64,000 nt of DNA from contig JADJMA010000002.1 in the NCBI GenBank assembly GCA_016709845.1, positions 261,501 to 325,500 of the forward strand, read 5' to 3'. The stretch is from Flammeovirgaceae bacterium (GTDB lineage Bacteria; Bacteroidota; Bacteroidia; Cytophagales; Cyclobacteriaceae). The position numbers and the translations under genes were made by a program. Of the stretch, positions 10,426 to 21,993 are shown piece by piece. The notes beneath the pieces were generated by a model that was not told the DNA's origin, searched no databases, and saw only the letters and a program-made list of their open reading frames with translations. How positions within the stretch are numbered: the first letter of the stretch is position 1; every line of letters starts with the position of its first letter.

Positions 10426-11443
10426 TTATTTGGTTCTACATTTTAGCAACACAGCATCCTTAAATTTCTTATCGCTCTTAAGGGTCTCAAAAAATTCACC
10501 TACAAATTTTTCTATTCCCTTATAATCCTTCTCATTATAAAGCGCCTGGTGATCACTAATTACTTTCATGATTTCAGGTTCCAACCGAAGATATTCGCTC
10601 CTTACGTATTGCATCAATGGTTCGCTACGGCAAAAGCCGCGGTACAATCTTTCTTGCACACTATTTATCGTTAGGGTTTCACTTACTGTTGCATAGGGCG
10701 CATTTACCAAACCTGTCATATCAAAATCATAGGTGAGTGGAATCTTCTTATTTGCCGTTTGGATAATTTTTACATTGTGTTGTTGAGCCGCTGACCAATC
10801 CGTATTGGCAATCAGGTATTGGAAAAAATCAAAAATAACAGAGGTGGTGTCGCTAAGGGTAAGCGGATGAATGTCTTGTTCCACAATTTTCCCATCAAAA
10901 CGTTGAGCGACTAAATCATCATCTTCAATCAAAAAACTTTTTTACGGAATAGGTTTTAGACTTTCCACTGATATCCGTAAGTTCTAAATCCACCAATCGG
11001 GTGTGAAAGAAATAAGGCGTTATGGGTTCCAGTATTTTATAGCAGAGATATTCTTTCAAAATCAGGTCGTTACCCATTTTTCCCGTTTGGCAGGGCAAAA
11101 CCAATTTAAAGTCCTTATTATCTTCAAAAGGAGTTCTCTCCGCAGCCTTCTTCTTAAACTTGACCCGTATAGGTGGATAAAAGCAATTGTTTCTTCTGAA
11201 GTTTCCACGAGCCCGGACTTTGATTGCAATAGAGTCGGATTGGCCTTTATCATTTTTGTATCCGAAATAAGTTGGGAAGTAAATGGAATCAACTTTTTCT
11301 TTTTTCACTTCCTTAAAAGAGAATTTCAAACTCAGTGCAAGCGGTTGCTCTTCCTGAAATAAGGGTGGCACTTGTTTCTGTTGTGCGTAACCAGAAATCG
11401 CTAGTGCCAACAGTAGCGGGATGAAGGAAAAATTACTTTTCAT
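10426..11443 (-). CDS. CotH-like secreted protein, one frameshift
   Basis: Two reverse frames join near 10930 (a stretch of A and T runs) into one protein of about 335 aa with signal peptide MKSNFSFIPLLLALAISGYAQ. Motifs recall the CotH spore-coat kinase superfamily: 'IAIKVRARGNFRRNNCFYPP', where RGxxxR is typical of the phosphate-binding start; 'FKLVLPCQ'; 'ILKEYLCYKIL'; and later 'PLTYDFDMTGLVNAPY', a candidate metal-binding DFD. The match is by pattern memory and moderate. It is followed downstream on the same strand by nothing, and upstream by a DUF4956 membrane protein. CotH and DUF4956 genes are known neighbours, usually with a VTC polyphosphate polymerase, which supports the call. Confidence 0.6.
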
Positions 11444-11446
11444 GAC

Positions 11447-12024
11447 TTAGTAGTAATAGATTTTAATAACGGCTCGGTTCTTCACTAAATCAATCTGTTC
11501 AATAGTAGTTTTTTTTATGTCAAGTCCAGTACGCGTCCGTAAATCCTGCAACAACACGGCATGATGTTCGGGCTTAATGTTTTCAATATTATCGTACTCA
11601 ACAATTTTTATTTTTGATTGCGCATCAGCTGGTTGCCATCGACCGCATACACTACGGCCGCTATACCCAGATTAATTCCACTGATTTCAAAATACGTTGC
11701 TTTCATGACTGAATTAATAAGCCCTACCGCCATCATTATAAAAAGGTAAGTCATGTCTTTGGTTGTCAATGTTTCGGTTCTAAATCGAAGCAGTGAAAAG
11801 GCTGCCAGCAACCCGAAGGCACTACTTAATGAATTAAATGCCTTGGCTTGCTCAAGCATGTACGAAAGCAGAAAGACAATAAAATTGAGCAGAAAAAAAG
11901 TAAAAAAAAGATCGCTTTTGTGATAGGTTCTAAAGTAGATAACACGAACCACCAAGACCATGAAAGCCGTATTGATCAATAGTCTAAAAACAAAGAAATC
12001 CGAAACAAGTGTATGTCCGTCCAT
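11447..12024 (-). CDS. DUF4956 polytopic membrane protein, one frameshift
   Basis: The likely start is the ATG at 12024 (MDGHTLVSDFF); the open frame extends upstream to 12138 without family similarity. Three or four hydrophobic helices are followed by the family signature: 'AFGLLAAFSLLRFRTETLTTKDMTYLF' region and 'MMAVGLINS'. Near 11635 the frame shifts. The continuation reads 'KIKIVEYDNIENIKPEH', then 'QDLRTRTGLDIKK', and ends 'AVIKIYYY' at about 11447. This matches the cytosolic C-terminal domain of DUF4956 proteins. The function is unknown; the family commonly clusters with VTC polyphosphate polymerases and CotH proteins. It is divergent from the BNR gene starting at 12176. Confidence 0.7.
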
Positions 12025-12175
12025 CTTATAAAGATAGAAAACTGATTGAATTAACCTTCTACGCTGTGTCGCCCAATATTGCCCTGTACAGCTTCTATTT
12101 TGAAGGAACCGTCTGCATAAATCTTTACCAGAAGGCAATTATTTTTCGTAATTCTGAAGCTTCAATCCTAAAACT

Positions 12176-15100
12176 ATGCGTCAATTACTCCTGATCGTTT
12201 TTGTATTTACTTTTCTGATTTCTTACTCACAAAAGAAAGGAACACCGCCTGTTTCAGGGGTAACGTTTGATCAATCATTGTATTCGGGCATCCGTTGGCG
12301 CGAAGTAGGCCCTTTTCGGGGTGGAAGATCGGGTACGGTTACCGGTGTATCTGGCAATCCAAACCTATATTATTTTGGAGCCGTGGGTGGCGGTGTTTGG
12401 CGTACTACCGATGGCGGGCAAACCTGGGGAAACATTACCGACAATTATTTTGGTGGAACCATAGGAGCCGTGGCTGTTGCTGAGAGCGATCCCAATGTAA
12501 TCTATGTGGGCGAAGGCGAGCAAACGGTTCGAAACAATGTTTCCAGTGGTTGGGGAGTTTGGAAATCTACCGATGCGGGCACCAGTTGGAAACACATTGG
12601 CCTTTCTGACTCAAGACATATTTCACGTATTCGTGTTCATCCAAAAAATCCGGATGTCGTGTATGTAGCCGCTATGGGTAATCTATGGAAGCCAAACGAA
12701 ATGCGTGGTGTGTATCGCAGTACCGATGGCGGACAAACCTGGAAGAAAATTTTATATATCAACGATACTGCTGGAGCGGGAGATTTAATTTTTGATCCGA
12801 ACAATCCGCGTATTTTGTATGCCGCCACCTGGAACATGAAGCGGAATGGCTACCGCATGGATAGCGGTGGGCCTGATTCGAAATTATGGAAGAGTAGTGA
12901 TGGTGGTGACACATGGGAAAATCTTTCGGATAAGCCGGGAATGCCTAAAGGGCTTAACGGAATAATTGGAGTAACGGTATCGCCTGTAAATACCAATCGT
13001 GTTTGGGCAATTATTGAAAACTCAGAAGCGCCTGGTGTGTACCGATCGGATGATGCCGGCAAAACATGGGCTCGCATTAATCAGGATAGAGCTTTGCTGC
13101 AACGTTCCTGGTATTATTGTCGCATTTATGCCGACACACAAAATGAAGACAAGGTGTGGGTGATGAATGTGAGTTATGGTGTTTCCAAAGATGGCGGCAA
13201 AACGTTTGAATTGAAAGATGCACCCCATGGAGATCATCATGATTTATGGATTGACCCAACTAACAATCAGCGCATGGCTATAGCCGATGATGGTGGTGCA
13301 CAAATCTCAACCGATGCCGGTGAGAATTGGACAACTGATCACAATCAACCCACCGCACAATTTTATCGGGTTACTACCGACAATTCATTTCCTTACAATA
13401 TTCTAGGAGCACAGCAAGACAACACCAGTGTGCGCATTCCACATCGCACCAGTAGTTCAAGCATTTCAGAAAAAGATTGGGTAGCCCTTTCCATTGGCGA
13501 AAGTGCACACCTCGCCCCTGATCCAACCAATCCTAACATCATCTACGGAAGTGACTTCAAAGGGTACATGAGTATGACTAACCTTGACAATGGGCAAGAG
13601 CGGAGCACCAATGTGTGGCCCGATCTGCCGGCAGGTTCAGGTGTGGAAGTAATGAAGTACCGATTCAACTGGAACTATCCGCTGGTATTTAGTCATCATG
13701 ATCCAAAGAAGCTATATGCCGGGTCAAATCATTTACATGCTACAACCAATGGTGGGCAAAGCTGGGAAGTAATCAGTCCGGATTTGACAAGAGGCCAACC
13801 AGAAACGATTAAGTCATCTGGTGGACCGATAACACAGGACAACACCGGAGCAGAATATTATGCAAACATTTTTGTTATCGCAGAATCACCTTATACGAAA
13901 GATGAAATCTGGACGGGCTCGGATGATGGATTAATTCACGTAACCACCGATGGTGGTAAGAATTGGAAAAACGTTACACCTTCTATTTCACCAAAACTCA
14001 ATATGTGGAATAGTATTGATGTGAACCCATTTGTAAAAGGGGGTGCCTATGCCGTAGCCACATCCTATAAGTTTGGTGACTACACCCCTTACATTTATAA
14101 AACTACGGACTATGGTAAAACCTGGACGTTGATCACCAATGGAATTCCAAAAGAAGAATTTGCCGTGTAGTGCGGGCAGATCCTAAACGACAAGGGTTAC
14201 TCTATGCGGGAACTGAGAAAGGAATGTGGCTATCGTTTGATGATGGCGCAAGCTGGTCGAAGTTTCAACTGAATTTACCCCCTGTCCCCGTTGCTGATTT
14301 GGCAATAAAAAATGATAACCTGATTGCTGCCACGCATGGGCGAAGCTTTTGGATGATTGATGATCTTACACCCTTGCATCAATTAACAAAAGAGAACAGC
14401 ACGAAAGATGTTGTGCTATTTAAGCCTATGCCAAGCTACCGTATGCCTGGAGGTAGCGGCTGGCGCAGTGCGAATAGAAAGTTGGAAGGTGAGAATCATC
14501 CGGGCGGTGTAATGATTCATTACTTTGTAAAAAGTGTGGATGAAAAAGCGGACGTTAAAATGGAAATTCTGGAGACAAGAGGAACGGTGATCTCTACCTA
14601 TAGCTCAAAAGCCAAAGGCCGGGAACAGCTGCCTGTCAAATCTGGGAGCAATCGTTTTGTTTGGGATATGCGTTATCCGGGCTATACGACCTTCCCAGGC
14701 ATGGTCTATTATAGTTCGCCTAACCAAGGGCCTAAGGCTGTGCCCGGTAAATACAAAGTAAGGTTAACAGTTAACGGGAACTATCAGGAACAAGAGTTTG
14801 AAATTCTGAAGGACCCACGGGTGCCTTCCACACAGGAAGACCTGCAAGCGCAATTTGATTTTCTTGTAAAGGTGCGTGATAAAGTAAGTGAAGCAAATCA
14901 AGGGGTAATTGATATTCGTAAGATTAAAGAGGACCTTGACTTTTTAAAAAGTAAAATCGGCAGCGATGCGCAGTACAAAGAGCTCAATGAGTTAGTAAAG
15001 CAGTTTGAGGAACAATTAACGATTCACGAAAACAATATTCATCAAACAAAAAATCGCAGTGTGCAAGATCCGCTTAACTACGGCATTAAAATGAACAACC

Positions 15101-15312
15101 GACTGGCTCATTTAATGAGCGAGCAGGCACAAGGAGATTTCCGGCCAACGCAACAAGGGGAAGAGGTTCGTCAAATGCTTACCAAAATGGTGGATGAAGA
15201 GTTGACGCAGTTACGCACCACTATCGATAAGAATGTGGATCGGATTAATAGTCTGGCCAAAGAAAAAGGTGTAGAGGTTGTGATGGTGAAGAAGGGAGCG
15301 GTGGTAAATTGA
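12176..15312 (+). CDS. BNR/VPS10-like propeller protein 2, secreted; one frameshift
   Basis: Paralogue of the gene at 7282, repaired by one C at about 14166 (GCCGTGTAG should read GCCCGTGTAG), giving about 1,045 aa. Signal peptide MRQLLLIVFVFTFLISYS, then many Asp-box blades such as 'STDAGTSWKH', 'STDGGQTWKK' and 'TTDGGKNWKN'. The invariant 'GPFRGGRSGTVTGVSG' opens the propeller. The C-terminal part from about residue 760 is a beta-sandwich followed by a coiled segment. It retains the blade that is missing in paralogue 1. Probably cell-surface or periplasmic; substrate unknown. The two copies are separated by a reverse-strand CotH/DUF4956 pair, so they are dispersed rather than strictly tandem duplicates. 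Confidence 0.78.
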
Positions 15313-15600
15313 ACCTTTGGATGGGCAACACAAGGGCCGAAGGGCGCGAGTGGAAATCTCGTCCTACGGCACCTGTATTTTGTAATGGGTTAAGCAAAGT
15401 CTATAACACAATGCTAACGATCGTTTCCTCTTTTATCCTTTGAAAACGCTTTCCGCTGAAGAAGTTAAATTTCTTTTTGAAAAGAAGAACAAACTTCATT
15501 TTTCATCGTTTTATGAGGGTACGTTATGCCTTCAATTAGCCTTATAGGGATTACTTTTATGATCGGCCTGCTTATTTAAAGTAGCTAATTTTCTAAGATG
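15313..15600. other. Gene-poor stretch with decayed coding remnant
   Basis: No intact gene. From 15443 the + strand reads 'KTLSAEEVKFLFEKKNKL' and on to 'FYEGTLCLQLAL', then a stop. One base later in frame it continues 'YRDYFYDRPAYLK' and stops at about 15595. This looks like the frameshifted tail of a gene whose start is lost; I do not recognise the family. An imperfect hairpin (GCGAG...CTCG inside GCCG...CGGC) lies at about 15333-15372 without a T tract. Confidence 0.35.
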
Positions 15601-15632
15601 TTTGATCATAAAATCAACTTTGTATAAGTTTG
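15601..15632 (+). promoter_or_regulatory. Bacteroidota-type promoter
   Basis: TTTG at 15601-15604, a 20-nt spacer, then TAAGTTTG at 15625-15632. This matches the Bacteroidota housekeeping consensus TTTG-N-TAnnTTTG well. The predicted start of transcription falls only a few bases before the ATG at 15641, so the message would be nearly leaderless if that ATG is used. Confidence 0.55.
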
Positions 15633-15640
15633 CACCCCCG

Positions 15641-16040
15641 ATGAGGAAGTTTATAGTCAGATTTGTTTTGCTGCATTGCCTTTTGTTGTTTAATGGCTAT
15701 GGTCATCTGTCTGCTTCCACAAGTCAGCATTGTAGCTATTCATCAATTGTTCTTAAAAGTTCACTTGATACCAATATTCTTGATGTCAAAATATCAGAGC
15801 TTTTGTCTGGTGCTCAGACCAACCTTTAAAATTAGAGATTGCTGAAATAGAGGAAGAGAAGTACAAATTATTCTCCTTCAAGAGATATTTAACAGGCTTT
15901 AATTTCTTTACTACTCTTTTACCCGAACAAACACCAGGTCATTTTTTGGCTATATCGATGACGGTGAATCCTTCGCTAAACCAATTCCAGAGTTAGCGTG
16001 CAATAGTCGTTACGCTACATTCGGAGTATTCAGAATCTGA
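15641..16040 (+). pseudogene. Small secreted protein ending in FRI, two frameshifts
   Basis: Signal peptide MRKFIVRFVLLHCLLLFNGY, then 'SSLDTNILDVKISELLSG'. The frame shifts near 15829 to 'LKLEIAEIEEEKYKLFSF' and 'YLTGFNFFTTLLPEQTPGHF'. It shifts again in the T run near 15940 to 'GYIDDGESFAKPIPE' and 'SRYATFGVFRI', then a stop. Repaired length is about 133 aa. Short secreted proteins with an acidic middle and a C-terminal F-R-I precede metal- or drug-efflux operons in Bacteroidota as far as I recall; that link is from memory. It lies about 160 nt upstream of the efflux adaptor gene. Confidence 0.5.
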
Positions 16041-16197
16041 TTTACCCACAGGCAAAATTTCAATTGCCTTATTTCCAATAAAGTTTACTTGTTAGGCATC
16101 CATGCGCATTGGCTAATGGATTTAAAAAAATAGGACCTTAAAGGTCGGCCTATAAAAAAATCATCAAACAAAAACCGTACTGTTAAAAAATTAAATT

Positions 16198-17283
16198 ATG
16201 AAGGCAATTATCATGCTCTTGAGTGTGTGCGTGTTATTAAGTAGCACGAGTTGTAAACCGCACGAAGCAGAAGAAAAAGGGGCAGAAACAAAATTTCTTG
16301 TAACGAGTCCTCTACGTATGGATACCTCCACTACAAAGGAGTATGTATGCCAGATCCGCGCTATAAGCCACATTGAAATAATGGCTTTGGAAAGGGGTTA
16401 TCTGCAAAATATTTATGTGGATGAAGGACAACGGGTAAAGAAGGGGCAATTGATGTTTCAGATCATGCCGATGTTGTATCAGGCTGAGATGCAAAAAGCA
16501 CAGGCCGAGGCCAACTTTGTAGAAATTGAATATCTGAACACAAAGGCCCTGGCCGATAGCAATGTGGTCTCTAAAAATGAATTGGCGTTAGCAAAAGCAA
16601 AATTTGATAAAGCCAAGGCTGAGGTAGCGCTGGCACAGGCTCATCTTGGTTTTAGACAGATTAAAGCCCCTTTTGATGGTATCATGGATCGTTTCCATGT
16701 ACGATTGGGAAGCCTCGTGGATGAAGGTGAGTTACTTACCAGCTTATCGGACAACAGTAAAATGTGGGTTTATTTTAATGTGCCGGAAGCTGAATACCTG
16801 GAATACGAAACGGTTATAAAAAGAGATAGCTTGGTGCATGTGAACCTATTAATGGCTAACGGTAAGTTATTTAAATATCACGGGGTAATTGAAACCATTG
16901 AAGCAGATTTTAATAATGAAACTGGAAATATTGCTTTTCGGGCTACTTTCCCAAATCCTAAAGGCCTACTAAGGCATGGGGAAACAGGTACTGTTTTAAT
17001 GAACGTGCCTCTTAAAGACGCCTTGTTAATTCCACAGAAATCTACCTTTGAAGTTCTTGATAAAAGGTATGTCTTCGTTATCGACAAAGACAATATAGTT
17101 CGATCACGACATATTACCATCTCTGCGGAACTACCTCATATTTATGCGGTAAATGGTGGACTCGAAGAAACTGATAAAATTCTTCTTGAAGGATTACGTC
17201 TGGTGCATGAAGGCGACAAAATAAACGTAGAATTTGTAAAACCAAGTTCGGTATTGTCGCAATTGGAGTTATACGCGGAGTAA
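16198..17283 (+). CDS. RND efflux periplasmic adaptor subunit
   Basis: 361 aa membrane-fusion protein. The N-terminal signal ends in '...STSCKPHEA', probably lipid-anchored. The lipoyl halves read 'GYLQNIYVDEGQRVKKGQ' and 'FRQIKAPFDGIMDRF', separated by an alpha-hairpin with 'AQAEANFVEIEYLNTKAL'. The beta-barrel and proximal domains follow, ending 'EGLRLVHEGDKINVEFVKP'. Such subunits join the inner-membrane pump to the outer-membrane channel. It is the first gene of a three-gene operon with only 23 nt to the pump. Similarity is closest to MexE/AcrA-type multidrug adaptors; the substrate cannot be told from sequence. Confidence 0.9.
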   Translation: MKAIIMLLSVCVLLSSTSCKPHEAEEKGAETKFLVTSPLRMDTSTTKEYVCQIRAISHIEIMALERGYLQNIYVDEGQRVKKGQLMFQIMPMLYQAEMQKAQAEANFVEIEYLNTKALADSNVVSKNELALAKAKFDKAKAEVALAQAHLGFRQIKAPFDGIMDRFHVRLGSLVDEGELLTSLSDNSKMWVYFNVPEAEYLEYETVIKRDSLVHVNLLMANGKLFKYHGVIETIEADFNNETGNIAFRATFPNPKGLLRHGETGTVLMNVPLKDALLIPQKSTFEVLDKRYVFVIDKDNIVRSRHITISAELPHIYAVNGGLEETDKILLEGLRLVHEGDKINVEFVKPSSVLSQLELYAE

Positions 17284-17306
17284 TACGTACCTAAAAATTT
17301 AAAGAA

Positions 17307-20300
17307 ATGTTTAGTAAAATATTACATAGACCCGTCTTTGCAATTGTAATTTCAGTGGTTTTTCTTTTTGTGGGTGCGTTGGCAATCAAGCAGCTACCGA
17401 CCTCACAGTTTCCTGAAATTGCCCCAACCACGGTAAGTATTTTTATTGCCTATCCCGGATCCAGTGCTGATGTGTTGATTAAATCAACGCTCATCACGTT
17501 AGAAAATTCTATTAACGGTGTTCAGGGTATGCGATACATGACATCCGATGCTACCAGTGCAGGAGAGGCAACACTGAGTGTAATCTTTGAGCCCGGTACG
17601 GATGCTAACGAGGCCACTATACGCGTTAAGACACGGGTGGATCAGGTAATGCCACTGTTGCCAGATCTAGTGCAACGTGAAGGGGTAATCATTACACCTA
17701 TACAACCCAGTATGTTGATGTATGTCAATTTGTACAGTACAGATAAAAACCTCGATGAGAAGTTCTTATACAATTATGCCAACGTAAAAATGATTCCTGA
17801 AATCAATCGGATTCATGGTGTTGGAAGAACCAAAATATTAGGTAGCCGCGGGTATGCCATGCGTGTATGGCTTGATCCAACTCGCATGCGCGCTTATAAT
17901 ATCTCCATTGAAGAGGTGATGGAAGCAATGGCAGAACAAAGTATTATTTGGCGCCCTGGCAGGATAGGCCAAAGCTCTGGTATTGCTGCTCAGTCTTTAG
18001 AATACGTATTGACATACAAAGGGCGGTTTAATAAACCGGAAGAGTATGAGAATATTATTATTCGTGCGAATGCCGAGGGAGAAAGTATTAAACTAGGGTC
18101 TATTGCTAAGGTTGAATTGGGAAGTGAGTTCTTTGATATCTATTCTAATCTGGATGGCCATCCATCGGCAGCCATTGTATTGAAACAAAACTATGGTAGT
18201 AATGCCAGTGAGGTAATTAAGGAGGTAAAGGTGTTGCTTGAAGAAATGAAGGCTGACTTTCCTCCAGGACTAGATTATAAAATCAGCTATGATGTTTCGC
18301 AATTTCTGGATGCTTCTACCGAAAAGGTATTGCATACGTTGGGTGAGGCTTTTATTCTGGTGGCCCTTGTGGTGTTTATTTTCCTTGGCGATTGGCGTTC
18401 AACGTTAATTCCTACACTTGCTGTTCCAGTGTCATTGGTGGGAGCATTTTTCTTCATGCAATTTTTCGGACTTTCCATCAACTTAATCACCTTGTTCGCA
18501 TTGGTGTTAGCCATTGGTATTGTGGTCGATAATGCCATTGTTGTGGTTGAAGGGGTACATGCTAAAATGGAAGAAAAAAATCTTTCCCCCTATAAGGCCA
18601 CGCAAGAAGTACTAGCCGAAATCAGTGGGGCCATTGTTGCCATCACGCTTGTAATGACAGCGGTATTTGTGCCACTGGTATTTATGACAGGCCCGGTAGG
18701 CGTTTTCTACCGTCAGTTTTCAATTACCATGGCCACATCCATTGTGCTTTCCGGAGTTGTAGCGCTTACCCTCACACCTGTTTTATGTGCTATGATTTTG
18801 AAGAACACCCATGGTCAACCAAAAAAGAAAAACATACTGAACCGATCGCTCGATAGTTTTAACCGTGGGTTTGAAAAACTTACCGGAAAATATGCTGGCT
18901 TGTTGCGATTAATCGTCAACAGAAGAATGGTGACGTTAGGAATATTGTTGATTTTCGGTTTTGGTATTTTTTGAGAGAATCAGATTTTACCCGCTGGTTT
19001 TATTCCGGGTGAAGATCAAGGTACAATTTATGCCATTATCCAAACCCCTCCGGGCGCTACACTCGAAAGAACCAATCAGGTTTCACAAAAACTTCAGAAG
19101 ATATGCGAAGAAGTTGACGGTGTAGAATCAGTTTCTTCCTTGGCGGGTTACGAGATCATGACTGAAGGACGTGGTTCCAACGCGGGTACCTGTTTGATCA
19201 ACTTAAAAAACTGGTCGGATCGTAAACAATCCGTTAAAGAGATCATGGAAGAGTTGGAGGAAAAATCAAGAAACCTTGGTGCGATTGTAGAATTTTTTGA
19301 ACCTCCGGCCGTTCCTGGTTTTGGCTCTTCCGGTGGGTTCTCATTGCGCTTGTTGGATAAAAATAGCGAGACCGACTACCACGATTTTGATAAAGTCAAT
19401 AAGCAGTTTATTGCTGATATGGGTAAGCGCAAAGAGCTGACTGGCTTGTTCACTTTTTTCGCAGCCAATTATCCGCAATACGAATTGGAGATTGATAATA
19501 AAGCAGCCATGCAAAAAGGTGTTTCCATTGGTAGGGCTATGGAGAATCTTAATATTCTAATCGGTAGTACGTATGAACAGGGGTTTATCCGGTTCGGGAG
19601 ATTTTTTAAAGTGTATGTACAATCTGCTCCCGAATTTAGAAGGCTACCCTCTGATATTTTGAATTTGTTCGTAAAGAATGAAGAAGGCGAAATGGTTCCT
19701 TATTCATCTTTTATGACGCTTAAAAAAACACAGGGGCCTAATGAGGTTACGCGTTTCAATATGTATAACTCCGCAGCTATTCGCGGACTTCCGGCAAGTG
19801 GTTTCACTACTGCACAAGCTATTCAGGCAATACGAGAAGTCGCCAGCAAAACATTGCCAAAAGGATATGACATTGCCTGGGAAGGTTTATCGTATGATGA
19901 AGCCCAGAGTGGTAACGAATCCATATACATCTTCATCATCGTTGTAGCGTTCGTCTATCTGGTGTTGGCCGCGCAATATGAAAGTTTCCTTTTGCCTTTA
20001 GCGGTTATTTTTTCTCTCCCTGTTGGGATATTCGGTTCGTTTTTTCTACTGAAACTCATGGGATTGGATAACGATATTTATGCGCAAATAGGAATTATTA
20101 TGCTGATAGGGTTGCTGGGAAAAAATGCGGTGTTGATAGTAGAATTTGCGGTACAAAAACACCGACATGGAGCAACTATTTTTGAAGCCGCTATTGAAGG
20201 TGCCCGGGTTCGTTTCCGCCCGATATTAATGACATCCTTCGCCTTTATTGTGGGATTGATTCCACTTGTAATAGCGACCGGTGCTGGCGCCATTGGTAAT

Positions 20301-20495
20301 AAAACAATTGGTGGTTCAGCGCTTGGAGGTATGTTGATTGGAACACTGATGGGGGTAATCATTATCCCTGGCTTGTATTATATTTTCGCGAATATGGCAG
20401 AAGGCCGTCAATTACTCAAGGACGAAATCGATAGACCTTTTTCAGAAGAATTCGAACACAAAAAAACGAAAGAAGAAAATGACTCGAATGTTTAA
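17307..20495 (+). CDS. RND efflux permease (AcrB/MexF family), in-frame TGA
   Basis: About 1,062 aa when read through a TGA at 18972-18974; both halves share the same frame, so this is a nonsense codon and not a shift. The N-terminus 'FSKILHRPVFAIVISVVFLF' is typical of HAE1 pumps. TM4 carries the proton-relay Asp in 'AIGIVVDNAIVVVEG'. After the stop the sequence continues 'ENQILPAGFIPGEDQG', the usual start of the second half, and ends with 'GVIIIPGLYYIFANM'. The pump exports hydrophobic compounds driven by protons. The stop sits at the end of the first-helix region of repeat two, so a truncated product would not work. It could be an error or a real inactivation. Confidence 0.85.
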
Positions 20496-21916
20496 AATGA
20501 ATTATCACTATGTAGGGGTTATTTTCCTGGCTGTAATTTTTTCGGCTTGCGCTCCTACTATAGTAAGCAAGAAAGAGAATACAACGATGTCGGCAAGTTT
20601 CAACAACTCGCAAGACACAACGAACACGGCAAAGATTAAGTGGAGAGATTTTTTCACTGATCCAAACCTGGTGGCCCTGATTGATACAGCCTTACATAAC
20701 AATCAGGAACTGAACATCACTTTACAGGAGATAGAGATTGCACGAAATGAAGTGCGCGCAAAGAAAGGAGAGTACTTGCCCTTTGTTGGCATTGGGGCTT
20801 CAGCCGGTGTTGATAAACGCGGCCGATACACAAGCCATGGTTCCAGTGAGGCAACCACAGAAATTATGCCTGGCAAAGAAACACCTGAGCCTTTGCAGAA
20901 CTATATGGTAGGAGCCTATGCAACCTTGGGAGGTAGATATTTGGAACAAGCTCCACAATGCAAAAAAATCTGCCGTAAGTAAGTATTTATCTACGGTGGA
21001 AGGCAAAAATTTTGTAGTCACTAATCTGATTGCCGAAATCGCTAATTCGTACTTCGAATTACTGGCACTCGATAATCAGCTTGCTCTTGTAAAACAGAAT
21101 ATTGAAATCCAAAGCGATGCCCTTGAAATAGTAAGGCAGCAAAAACAAGCGGCCCAGGCTACGGAATTAGCCGTTCGAAGATTTGAGGCGCTCGTGTTAA
21201 ACACACGGAGCCTTCAGTTTGGTATTCAACAGAGCATAACGGAAATGGAGAATCACATTAATTTTTTGGTAGGAAGGTATCCCCAATCTATCCAACGCAA
21301 TTCTCTAAATTTCAATAATTTGATTCCGAATACAATTCAGGCCGGCATTCCATCGCAGTTATTAGAAAACCGAACCGATGTAAAACAAGCTGAACTTAAA
21401 TTGGTTGCTGCCAAGTTGGATGTTAAAGTTGCTAAAGCACGATTTTATCCTTCCTTAGGGATTTCAGCAAGCATTGGGTTTGAGGCATTTGATCCGTCTT
21501 ACTTAATAAAAACACCACAATCATTGCTTTACTCTTTAGCTGGTGATTTAGTATCCCCTTTAATAAATAGAAATGCGATAAAGGCAGCTTACTATAGTGC
21601 AAATGCCATGCAGATACAAGCTGTCTATAACTATGAACGTACGCTACTAAATGCCTACATCGAAGTTGCTAATCAGCTATCCATGATTAACAATCTGGAT
21701 AATACCTATAGCTTGAAGGCACAGGAAGTACAGGCTCTTACCCAGTCAGTAACCATTTCAAATAATCTTTTCAGATCGGCCCGGGCAAACTACATGGAAG
21801 TGTTACTGACCCAGCGCGATGCGCTTGAATCACGGTTTGATCTTATTGAAACCAAAAAGCAACAGATGAATGCCATGGTTAATATTTACCATGCATTAGG
21901 CGGCGGTTGGAATTAA
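20479..21916 (+). CDS. TolC/OprM-family outer-membrane efflux lipoprotein, one frameshift
   Basis: Starts inside the end of the pump gene (17-nt overlap), with MTRMFKMNYHYVGV then lipobox 'FSAC' at about residue 22-25. The first OEP repeat includes 'LNITLQEIEIARNEVRAKKG'. The frame changes at about 20930 within 'ACCTTGGGAGG'. The continuation 'WEVDIWNKLHNAKKSAV' and 'LIAEIANSYFELLALDNQL' is the conserved OprM core. The second repeat holds 'RTDVKQAELKLVAAKLDVKVAKARFYPS' in two pieces. It forms the trimeric exit duct of the efflux system. Repaired length is about 478 aa, normal for the family. A terminator follows at 21949. Confidence 0.85.
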
Positions 21917-21948
21917 AAATAGAAAATTAGTTTAGTTAGGTAGAGAGA

Positions 21949-21983
21949 AACCATCTTACAGTTTGTAAGATGGTTCTTTTTTT
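21949..21983 (+). terminator. Rho-independent terminator closing the efflux operon
   Basis: AACCATCTTACA and TGTAAGATGGTT pair perfectly across a short loop and are followed by CTTTTTTT. It stands between the outer-membrane factor gene and the convergent gene ending at 21994. A-rich sequence on its left makes weak bidirectional use possible. Confidence 0.85.
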
Positions 21984-21993
21984 ACACTCTCTT

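Noticed and set aside
15333..15372. Structured RNA gene from the nested GCCG/GCGAG hairpin
   Set aside because: The outer stem is weak, no known RNA family was recognised, and the region also holds a decayed coding remnant.
16130..16154. Hairpin ATAGGACCTTAAAGGTCGGCCTAT as a terminator or riboswitch before the efflux operon
   Set aside because: The stem is interrupted, the + strand is followed by A and not T, and no - strand gene ends here.
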